The notes under the pieces: generated by a model
Told to the model about the DNA's origin: nothing
The model's database searches: none
What the model saw: only the letters and a program-made list of their open reading frames with translations
Part shown: positions 9,721 through 14,278 of the stretch, piece by piece
How the letters are laid out: every line of letters starts with the position of its first letter
Position numbering within the stretch: position 1 is the stretch's first letter
NCBI GenBank assembly: GCA_902623305.1
Contig: CACNTB010000010.1
Location: forward strand, 1-34,523
Reading direction: 5' to 3'
DNA from: an uncultured Pelagibacteraceae bacterium
GTDB lineage: Bacteria > Pseudomonadota > Alphaproteobacteria > Pelagibacterales > Pelagibacteraceae
Length of the DNA: 34,523 bases
Translations under genes and position numbers: made by a program

Positions 9721-9739
9721 ATGCTTCTATTTAAAGCAT
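9721..9739. other. Small perfect hairpin downstream of rnpB
   Basis: ATGCTT (9721-9726) and AAGCAT (9734-9739) form a 6-bp stem with a 7-base loop. On the plus strand it is followed by a T-run, like a weak terminator, but no plus-strand gene leads into it. On the minus strand it lies about 45 bases after the 3' end of rnpB, without a good T-tract. It may end rnpB readthrough or act in 3' processing; the function is uncertain. Confidence 0.35.
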
Positions 9740-9782
9740 GAATTTTTTTGTCATTGCATTTTTTTGTTTTTTTATTGTGAAG

Positions 9783-10137
9783 TGCCAGACAAACTATAAG
9801 CCGGGTTCTGTCATTTAAACCTATCATTTGTCTAGGCTTAAGATCGCTCTTAAGCTCAAGCAACTAACCCTGATGACTAGCCAAGGACGGCTTTTAGTTT
9901 TTCAACAATGTCATCTCTACTTAGTCTTGCTCCCAGTGGGGTTTTCCAGCGTTCATTGTTACCAATAGAACCGGTGCGCTCTTACCACACCTTTTCACCC
10001 TTGCCATGTTGTGGCGGTTTATTTTCTGTGGCACTATCCCTAGGGTTTCCCCCGCCAGGTATTACCTGGCACTGTGTCCTTGTAGAGCCCGGACTTTCCT
10101 CTTTAATTTAATAAAGTGATAAGTCATTTGTCTGGCA
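9783..10137 (-). ncRNA. rnpB: RNase P RNA (class A)
   Basis: This is the catalytic RNA that matures tRNA 5' ends. On the minus strand the 5' region carries GAGGAAAGTCCGGGCTC and the 3' region ACAGAACCCGGCTTATAG, the two most conserved segments of bacterial RNase P RNA, with AGGGTGAAAAGGTGTGGTA and GTAAGAGCGCACCGG between them. The terminal P1 helix is visible as TGCCAGACAAA (10127-10137) pairing with TTTGTCTGGCA (9783-9793), which sets both ends. The length, about 355 nt, is slightly compact for class A. The ends are accurate to a few bases. Confidence 0.96.
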
Positions 10138-10148
10138 TTAACAATTTA

Positions 10149-10154
10149 ATTATA
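10149..10154 (-). promoter_or_regulatory. -10 box of the rnpB promoter
   Basis: A perfect TATAAT on the minus strand lies 12 bases before the inferred rnpB 5' end, the right distance for a -10 element. No good -35 box is found at 16-18 bases from it. Confidence 0.55.
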
Positions 10155-10175
10155 ATCTTTAAAAATTCAAGAAAT

Positions 10176-10916
10176 TTAATTAAATTTTTTAACAAGATTA
10201 TTACTTATAATAAGGCATTCTCTATCAATTTTGCCATCAATTAGCTCTTGTCGAAATCTCCTTTGAAAAGCCTTAACTAGTAAATTTAAGTGTTTAATAT
10301 TTTTATTTTTTTTCCTATCATTCATATATCCAATTTTAAAAAGATTGTTAAAAAAAATTTTTTTATTTTGAAAATTTAACTTTACTTTTCTATTTTTTTT
10401 TTGAGTATTTTTATCAATTGAGTGCCACAAACCTATTTTTTCTTTTGAAAGTAACATCCAGGGAAATTTTTCTCCTGGGTCTTTTTTTCTATCTGGTGCA
10501 ATATCTGAATGTCCTAATATATTTTGAGGTTTGATTTTATATTTTTTTATTAAATATCTACTCAATTTTATAATTGTTTTTAGTTGTTCATTTGAAAATT
10601 TGTTATATTTAAAATCATGACCTGGATTACTTATTTCGATTCCAAGTGAATATCGATTTAAAAATTTTAATTTCTTCCAACTGGATTTCCCAGAATGCCA
10701 AGCAATATACAAATCGGGCACCAAAACAGTTAGCTCTCCGTTCTTTTTTATAAAATAATGACTGCTGACCTTTGAGTTAATATCTGTAAGTCTCTTAATT
10801 GAATCGCTTTCCTTTTTCATGCCCGTATAATGGAAAATTAAAAATTTTATTTTTTCAATTTTTCTTTTTTTTGGATTAAAGTTTGGAGAATAATTAATTA
10901 TTTTTTTAATACTCAT
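10176..10916 (-). CDS. AmpD-like N-acetylmuramoyl-L-alanine amidase
   Basis: A zinc amidase of the Amidase_2 (AmpD) family that cuts the lactyl-amide bond of muropeptides during cell-wall recycling. Of 246 residues, about 22-160 form the amidase domain: His29 in FLIFHYTG, His136 in LGHSDIAPDRKKDPG and Asp146 are the expected zinc ligands, and Glu94 in LGIEISN is the likely catalytic acid. The C-terminal part (about 185-246) has AFQRRFRQELIDGKID, resembling the degenerate peptidoglycan-binding tail of alphaproteobacterial AmpD relatives. No signal peptide is seen, so a cytoplasmic recycling role is likely. It is divergent from mlaA with about 100 bases between them. Confidence 0.88.
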   Translation of the reverse strand: MSIKKIINYSPNFNPKKRKIEKIKFLIFHYTGMKKESDSIKRLTDINSKVSSHYFIKKNGELTVLVPDLYIAWHSGKSSWKKLKFLNRYSLGIEISNPGHDFKYNKFSNEQLKTIIKLSRYLIKKYKIKPQNILGHSDIAPDRKKDPGEKFPWMLLSKEKIGLWHSIDKNTQKKNRKVKLNFQNKKIFFNNLFKIGYMNDRKKNKNIKHLNLLVKAFQRRFRQELIDGKIDRECLIISNNLVKKFN

Positions 10917-11017
10917 TTCAGTTGCATTATTTGATAATTTAAGGCCATAATTAAGACATTTTTATCACTAAATCTTGATTTACTTTAGATATATAAACAA
11001 TATATAATTCTTAATAA

Positions 11018-11809
11018 ATGATAAGATTTTTAAAAATTATTTTTTTACTCTTTTTTCTTGGATCAAATTCTTTTGCTGGATCTGATGGTGAATTAGAATT
11101 GAAAAAAAAGAGCAAAACTACAAAAGATTGCTTTGAGCCCTTAAACAGGGCGACTTTTGCGTTTAATCAAGGATTAGATAAAGCAGTTTTTAAACCAGTT
11201 GCTAAAGGATACAGATCTTTACCACCACCAATTAAAAAAGGTACTGGAAATGTTTTAAATAATCTCTCAACTTTAATAACCATTCCAAACAATGTGCTGC
11301 AAGGCGACATCAAATTAGCTGGAATAAATACTGGAAGGTTGGTCGTTAATACAACAATTGGAATATTGGGTATATTTGATGTTGCATCTGAGATAGGATT
11401 TCCAGCATACGTTAAAGAGGATTATGGGCAAACACTTGGAACTTGGGGGGTTGGCCCAGGTTGCTATTTAGTATTACCAGTTTTAGGTCCATCTACAATT
11501 AGGGATACAGCAGGAATGTTTGTGAATGTAATGGGTGGAGATCCTTATTACAATATCTCTGTAAATGGTAATAATGAATATTTAGATGGTGAATTGTATG
11601 CTGCTACTAAGATGCTATCAGCTGTAGAATTTAGAGCAACTAACATAGAATCATTTGAAAATTTAGAAAAAAATTCTGTAGATTTTTATGCTTCAGTAAG
11701 AAGTTTATATACCCAAGATAGAGAAAACAAAATCGAAAATAATCAAAGAGGAAGTATTAAAGTAATATATAAAGAAGACGAAGATTGGGAAGAAATAGAT
11801 ACAAAATAA
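11018..11809 (+). CDS. mlaA: MlaA/VacJ family phospholipid-trafficking protein
   Basis: MlaA sits in the outer membrane with porins and removes phospholipids from its outer leaflet, passing them to MlaC. The 263 residues have an N-terminal signal peptide (about 1-20) and the MlaA core: FEPLNRATFAFNQGLDKAV, TTIGILGIFDVASEIG, EDYGQTLGTWGVGPGCYLVL and GPSTIRDTAG. No lipobox cysteine follows the signal peptide, so it looks signal peptidase I-cleaved instead of lipid-anchored like the E. coli protein; the first cysteine, Cys38, is beyond a plausible lipobox. mlaC follows after 12 bases, matching its function. An AT-rich -10-like TATATAAT lies upstream. Confidence 0.92.
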   Translation: MIRFLKIIFLLFFLGSNSFAGSDGELELKKKSKTTKDCFEPLNRATFAFNQGLDKAVFKPVAKGYRSLPPPIKKGTGNVLNNLSTLITIPNNVLQGDIKLAGINTGRLVVNTTIGILGIFDVASEIGFPAYVKEDYGQTLGTWGVGPGCYLVLPVLGPSTIRDTAGMFVNVMGGDPYYNISVNGNNEYLDGELYAATKMLSAVEFRATNIESFENLEKNSVDFYASVRSLYTQDRENKIENNQRGSIKVIYKEDEDWEEIDTK

Positions 11810-11821
11810 ATTGTAAATTAA

Positions 11822-12415
11822 ATGAGAAAGATATTTGTTTTAATATTATTTTTTACAATTTGTATATCAAATTTTAATATTGCCTACTCTATTTCTCCAG
11901 ACGTATTTATTCAATCTACAGTGAATAGAGCTTCTAAAGTTTTATCTGAAAATATTTCTAAAGAAGAAAAAATAAACCAATTAAAAGAAATTGCTAGAGA
12001 AACAGTTGATATAAGAGGTGTTGGATTTTACTCTTTAGGTTCTGCAAGAAAAAAACTTAATAATGAACAAAAAAATATTTACTCTAATTTATTTGAGAAT
12101 TATTTTTTGAAAAGCTTTGCAAGTAGATTGGCAGAATATACTAATCCAGAAATTGATGTAAAAGATAAACAAATTTTAAACGATAATTATACTATAGTTA
12201 ATAGTATTTTAGTTGCTACTAATGATAGACCAGAAATAAAAATTGATTGGAGAGTATATACGAAAAATCCAGACAATCCGTTAATTAGGGATTTAATTAT
12301 TGAAGGACTTAGTTTGGCAAGAACACAAAAAGAAGAGTTTGCATCAATTCTTAATTCTAATGATGGAAATATAAATGCTCTTTTTAAAACTTTTGAAGAA
12401 TTTTCTAATAAATAG
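11822..12415 (+). CDS. mlaC: MlaC/Ttg2D family periplasmic phospholipid carrier
   Basis: MlaC shuttles phospholipid between MlaA at the outer membrane and the inner-membrane MlaFEDB transporter. The 197 residues begin with a clear signal peptide (about 1-23, ending near IAYS) and continue with the family pattern: SPDVFIQSTVNRASKVL, a VDIRGVGFYSLGSARKKL segment, and an NTF2-like region with IDWRVYTKNPDNPLIRDLIIEG. It is directly downstream of mlaA and presumably cotranscribed. The mlaD, mlaE and mlaF genes are not in the window. It ends 14 bases from the 3' end of the converging tRNA. Confidence 0.9.
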   Translation: MRKIFVLILFFTICISNFNIAYSISPDVFIQSTVNRASKVLSENISKEEKINQLKEIARETVDIRGVGFYSLGSARKKLNNEQKNIYSNLFENYFLKSFASRLAEYTNPEIDVKDKQILNDNYTIVNSILVATNDRPEIKIDWRVYTKNPDNPLIRDLIIEGLSLARTQKEEFASILNSNDGNINALFKTFEEFSNK

Positions 12416-12429
12416 TTTAAAATTTTATC

Positions 12430-12506
12430 TGGTGGGCCCGCCAGGACTCGAACCTGGGACCAATACATTATGAGTGTACTGCTCTAACCAACTGAGCTAC
12501 AGGCCC
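12430..12506 (-). tRNA. tRNA with CAU anticodon, probably tRNA-Ile2
   Basis: All arms are intact over 77 nt with encoded CCA: acceptor GGGCCTG/CGGGCCC, D-arm GCTC/GAGC, anticodon stem GTACA/TGTAT with loop CTCATAA, T-arm CCAGG-TTCGAGT-CCTGG. The anticodon is CAU. It is not initiator tRNA, since it has a normal D-arm and a paired first base. The acceptor pairs C4-G69 and C5-G68 match the positive determinants for lysidine synthetase TilS in E. coli tRNA-Ile2, so AUA-reading tRNA-Ile2 is preferred over elongator tRNA-Met. The 5' half (12467-12506) is duplicated at 14102-14141, marking this gene as the attachment site of the adjacent element. Confidence 0.93.
12467..12506. repeat. attL-like copy of the 40-bp direct repeat
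   Basis: This is the tRNA 5' half, from the anticodon loop to base 1. It matches 14102-14141 at 39 of 40 positions in the same orientation. The single difference is in the D-loop region (A14 of the tRNA reads T in the other copy). Confidence 0.9.
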
Positions 12507-12522
12507 TTTGATAAATCTAGGT

Positions 12523-12552
12523 TTTATACGATTAAAAAAGTTAATCAAGTAA
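12523..12552 (-). promoter_or_regulatory. Candidate element-borne promoter for the tRNA
   Basis: On the minus strand TTACTT (12547-12552) is followed after 18 bases by TATAAA (12523-12528), 16 bases before the tRNA. It lies within the inserted DNA, so the element may have replaced the native upstream sequence. The -35 box is weak. Confidence 0.45.
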
Positions 12553-12600
12553 CAATGTTTTTATTTTGTTTCTATTTGTTTCCTATTGTAATTGCATTGG

Positions 12601-12621
12601 TTGGTAAATCGGTTGGTAAGT
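12601..12621 (+). repeat. Left arm-site-like repeat
   Basis: TTGGTAAGT is preceded 7 bases earlier by TTGGT. The same arrangement, with a 6-base gap, is at 14009-14028 in the same orientation. The copies lie about 95 and 74 bases inside their respective 40-bp repeats, a layout expected of recombinase arm-type sites. Confidence 0.55.
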
Positions 12622-12635
12622 GATTTTGGATTTTT

Positions 12636-13082
12636 TCACTCAATATCAGTTAGCCATTTAGGCCAAGATCTTGAGTCTAAATCTCTATCAAGATTAAATT
12701 CAATTATTATTTTTCTCAAAATTTCAGATTTTGAATATCCATCTCTATAAAGTTCTTTAGCTCTTTTTATTTTAGCATTTTTAAGTTTTTGAACCTCTGA
12801 ATTATATTGAATTAAATTAGATTTATCTCCACCAGAGTTTCCTATAGCCCTTTTATTTCCTCGCATAGACTTGGCCCTTTTTTCTTCAAGAACTTGAGTG
12901 ATTTTTTTTCTTTTTTTAAGAGCTTCCTCAGCTAAAGATTTACTATTATAGATTTGTAATCCTCTAAATTCCATCGGGATATTGCTGTTTTTAGTTTGGG
13001 GTGTAGAAAATAAAATTTTATATTTTCCATTTAGATTGTTCTTATCAACAGGTCTAATTTTATTATGATTGCTCATCCTCAT
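12636..13082 (-). CDS. Element-encoded protein of unknown function, 148 residues
   Basis: I do not recognise this protein. It is strongly basic, with a Lys/Arg-rich centre (about 55-110) likely to be helical, and a C-terminal segment AKELYRDGYSKSEILRKI that looks like a helix-turn-helix of the kind found in recombinase, terminase-small-subunit and regulator proteins. DNA binding is therefore a reasonable guess. It is last in a three-gene operon; its start overlaps the end of the preceding 94-codon gene by 20 bases. The first ATG (13082) and a second (codon 3) are both possible starts. Too small to be a complete tyrosine recombinase, and no R-H-R-Y motif is seen. Confidence 0.65.
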   Translation of the reverse strand: MRMSNHNKIRPVDKNNLNGKYKILFSTPQTKNSNIPMEFRGLQIYNSKSLAEEALKKRKKITQVLEEKRAKSMRGNKRAIGNSGGDKSNLIQYNSEVQKLKNAKIKRAKELYRDGYSKSEILRKIIIEFNLDRDLDSRSWPKWLTDIE

Positions 13083-13347
13083 CCCCTCTTGCTTTTTTTA
13101 ACATTTTTATTTCATTTTCAATCATTTGAAATTTATATCGATCACACAAATAGCTAAAATACTTCAAGGCATTATATGGAAGAAAATAAAGTTTTAAAAT
13201 TAGGTTAAGAATAAACTTATCTTTGTAAAATTCTTTTTTTGCCTGCATTTGAAGTTCTTTATGAGTTAACAGCCACCCAAGGTAATTTTTCCACTCGTTT
13301 CTATTTTCTAATCTTTCTTTAATTATTTCATCAAGACTATTTTTCAT
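13063..13347 (-). CDS. Element-encoded protein of unknown function, 94 residues
   Basis: Not recognised. The protein is charged and mostly helical in appearance, with an aromatic/hydrophobic middle (about 45-70, ILNLILKLYFLPYNALKYFS) too broken by charges to call a membrane span with confidence, and a Lys/Glu-rich C-terminus. It overlaps the stop of the upstream RHH-like gene by one base and the start of the downstream 148-codon gene by 20 bases. Such overlaps and the matched spacing support a real gene in a tight operon. No function is proposed. Confidence 0.6.
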   Translation of the reverse strand: MKNSLDEIIKERLENRNEWKNYLGWLLTHKELQMQAKKEFYKDKFILNLILKLYFLPYNALKYFSYLCDRYKFQMIENEIKMLKKARGDEDEQS

Positions 13348-13535
13348 TAGTTTAACCTCCCTTCATATTCATAAGAATTTTTTTCGTCCTCTAAAAATTT
13401 ATTATTTACTAAGATCTTAACAACTTGAGCTCGTGATAAGGTCACTCCTGGACGTAATGATATTGCAAGCTCTTCGATTCTTTTGTAGCAATCATGATCG
13501 ATAGCTACAGATTTATACTTTGTTTTATCTGTCAT
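13347..13535 (-). CDS. Small ribbon-helix-helix-like DNA-binding protein, 62 residues
   Basis: The pattern YKSVAIDHDCYKRIEELA (a short basic strand followed by a helix), then a turn and TLSRAQVVKILVNN, fits the CopG/Arc-type ribbon-helix-helix fold used by autorepressors of plasmids, phages and toxin-antitoxin loci. It is first in the element operon. A GGAAAG ribosome-binding site lies upstream of the ATG at 13535, and a perfect palindrome at 13547-13561 lies 11 bases before the start, a natural operator for it. It could also act as an excisionase-like accessory factor. Fold assignment is from the pattern only. Confidence 0.65.
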   Translation of the reverse strand: MTDKTKYKSVAIDHDCYKRIEELAISLRPGVTLSRAQVVKILVNNKFLEDEKNSYEYEGRLN

Positions 13536-13546
13536 TTTTATCTTTC

Positions 13547-13561
13547 CGAACTAATAGTTCG
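13547..13561. promoter_or_regulatory. Operator-like palindrome 1
   Basis: CGAACTAATAGTTCG is a perfect 7-bp inverted repeat around one central base, extended outward by ATCTTT and AAAGAT. It lies between the start of the RHH-like gene and a TATATT -10-like box (13575-13580, minus strand), a typical place for an autorepressor site. Confidence 0.6.
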
Positions 13562-13610
13562 AAAAAGATAAAATAATATATCCTGACTTTATTCATATTT
13601 CACCAATGTT

Positions 13611-13622
13611 GAACCTTAGTTC
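13611..13622. promoter_or_regulatory. Operator-like palindrome 2
   Basis: GAACCTTAGTTC repeats the GAAC...GTTC half-sites of the palindrome at 13547-13561, with 4 central bases instead of 5. The pair brackets the candidate -10 box of the element operon. Confidence 0.45.
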
Positions 13623-13650
13623 ATTAGTTAATTTACAGGTAAAATTTTAT

Positions 13651-13809
13651 GATCGGGTCTGATGTCACCCCTAACTTCTCAAGAGAACACTTACGCTCAG
13701 ATATAAAATCCCAGTTCCCCCGCTAGGTAGTGAAAGTAACTAACCAGTCTGAGGGCTGCAAATACACATTTTATAAAGTCAGTAAATTTTATGTGTATAT
13801 GTAGCCCTC
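13651..13809. other. GC-richer block with long hairpin; candidate structured RNA or DNA site
   Basis: Bases 13651-13760 are 48% G+C by count (53 of 110), against strongly AT-rich surroundings. They run into a 59-base hairpin (13751-13809): GAGGGCTGC pairs with GTAGCCCTC with one G-T, and after one mismatch ATACACAT pairs with ATGTGTAT, leaving a loop of about 20 bases. CTCAGA (13697-13702) can also pair with TCTGAG (13748-13753), an alternative to the foot of the hairpin. No protein frame of useful length covers it. It does not match tmRNA, group I intron or retron RNA features that I know. The coding strand of any RNA is undetermined. Confidence 0.5.
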
Positions 13810-13824
13810 GATAGAATTAAAAAT

Positions 13825-13950
13825 TCACCTGAAAATAATGTAATGATTCTTACAAACCTTTTCAATGGTTAAATTATTTTTTTCAGAGCTCTGCTCTATC
13901 CTATACTTTCCTATTTTTTTTTGCAGCTTTTCAGGGCTCTGCTCTACCAT
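13825..13950 (-). CDS. Possible 41-codon ORF containing in-phase repeats
   Basis: The ATG at 13950 opens 41 codons ending with TGA at 13825-13827. The three DNA repeats at 13881-13982 stand 36 and 48 bases apart, both multiples of three, so they encode a recurring EQ(C/S)(P/S)EK-type peptide in one frame; the first copy lies upstream of the ATG in the same open frame. This suggests a coding region or a remnant of one. No clear ribosome-binding site is seen. The same sequences could instead be noncoding iterons. Confidence 0.3.
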   Translation of the reverse strand: MVEQSPEKLQKKIGKYRIEQSSEKNNLTIEKVCKNHYIIFR

Positions 13951-13982
13951 AAATTTTTGCAGCTTTTCAGGGCACTGCTCTA
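13881..13982 (+). repeat. Three imperfect direct repeats ending in CTGCTCTA
   Basis: Copies end at 13898, 13946 and 13982. The last two share TTTTCAGGGCWCTGCTCTA preceded by GCAGC; the first has TTTCAGAGCTCTGCTCTA. The third copy contains ACTGCTCTA, also present in the tRNA-derived repeat (12478-12486 and 14113-14121) in the same orientation. They may be recombinase or repressor sites, or coding repeats. Confidence 0.65.
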
Positions 13983-14008
13983 TAAAATTGTATGGATGAT
14001 TAAACTCG

Positions 14009-14028
14009 TTGGTAGATAGTTGGTAAGT
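14009..14028 (+). repeat. Right arm-site-like repeat
   Basis: TTGGT, 6 bases, then TTGGTAAGT. It matches the left copy at 12601-12621 apart from a one-base indel and one or two substitutions. Confidence 0.55.
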
Positions 14029-14101
14029 TTTTAAAAAAATAGAAACGGATCAATAAAGAATAATTTTAAATGGTCTTTTGAGGCATTTTGTTGAGTCGTA
14101 A

Positions 14102-14141
14102 ATTATGAGTGTACTGCTCTAACCAACAGAGCTACAGGCCC
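14102..14141 (-). pseudogene. tRNA 5'-half remnant (attR-like copy)
   Basis: The segment matches bases 1 to about 40 of the CAU tRNA at 12430-12506, with one substitution at tRNA position 14. No 3' half follows, so it cannot form a tRNA. Together with 12467-12506 it delimits the inserted element. Before insertion this position would have followed tRNA-Val by about 58 bases, suggesting an ancestral rpoD - tRNA-Val - tRNA-Ile2 string. Confidence 0.88.
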
Positions 14142-14199
14142 AAAAATAAACTTAGTTATATCGTTTTTTTGAAGTTATCAATTAAAGATAATTCAATAA

Positions 14200-14274
14200 T
14201 GGTGGGCCGTGTTGGTTACGCTCCAACTACCCCTGCAATGTCAATGCAGTACTCTACTATTGAGCTAACGGCCC
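14200..14274 (-). tRNA. tRNA-Val(GAC) with a non-canonical T-loop
   Basis: The 75-nt gene with encoded CCA folds with perfect acceptor (GGGCCGT/ACGGCCC), anticodon (CTGCA/TGCAG) and T stems (GTTGG/CCAAC), and a D-stem with one G-T. The anticodon loop TTGACAT gives GAC (Val). The T-loop, however, is AGCGTAA: T54, T55 and A58 are all replaced. G18 in the D-loop is A, and position 48 is A. The G19-C56 and T8-A14 contacts remain possible. It lies 4 bases after the rpoD stop on the same strand. It is either an atypical working tRNA or a tRNA-like relic with preserved stems. Confidence 0.82.
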
Positions 14275-14278
14275 AGTG

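Larger units (their letters stand above)
12507..14141. mobile_element. Integrase-less mini-element integrated at a tRNA gene
   Basis: About 1.6 kb lies between two direct copies of a 40-bp tRNA segment, the classical footprint of tyrosine-recombinase integration. Inside are three small overlapping minus-strand genes (RHH-like repressor plus two unknowns), operator palindromes, repeats resembling recombinase arm sites near both ends, a GC-richer structured block and in-phase short repeats. No integrase, transposase or replication gene is present, so mobility would need a helper, for example a pelagiphage integrase, or it is a decayed remnant. The duplicated part is the 5' half of the tRNA, not the more usual 3' half. 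The repeat and layout are seen; the mobile history is inferred. Confidence 0.75.

Noticed and set aside
9734..9780. Plus-strand terminator after the hairpin at 9721-9739
   Set aside because: The hairpin and T-run resemble one, but no plus-strand gene or RNA leads into it; reported only as a hairpin.
9908..10111. A 67-codon plus-strand frame across the RNase P RNA gene
   Set aside because: It is antisense to highly conserved rnpB segments and has no protein-like features.
12187..12468. A minus-strand frame running from the tRNA into mlaC
   Set aside because: It reads through tRNA sequence and lies antisense to a clear mlaC gene.
13649..13726. A 25-codon plus-strand frame from ATG at 13649 to TAG at 13724-13726 within the GC-rich block
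   Set aside because: Too short, no ribosome-binding site or promoter seen, and it overlaps sequence better explained by RNA or DNA structure.
13651..13809. Possible tmRNA, group I intron or retron RNA
   Set aside because: No tRNA-like CCA end or tag frame, no recognisable group I core elements, and no reverse transcriptase nearby.
12467..14141. A group I intron splitting the CAU tRNA
   Set aside because: The tRNA at 12430-12506 is already complete and contiguous; only its 5' half is repeated at 14102-14141, which fits integration, not splicing.
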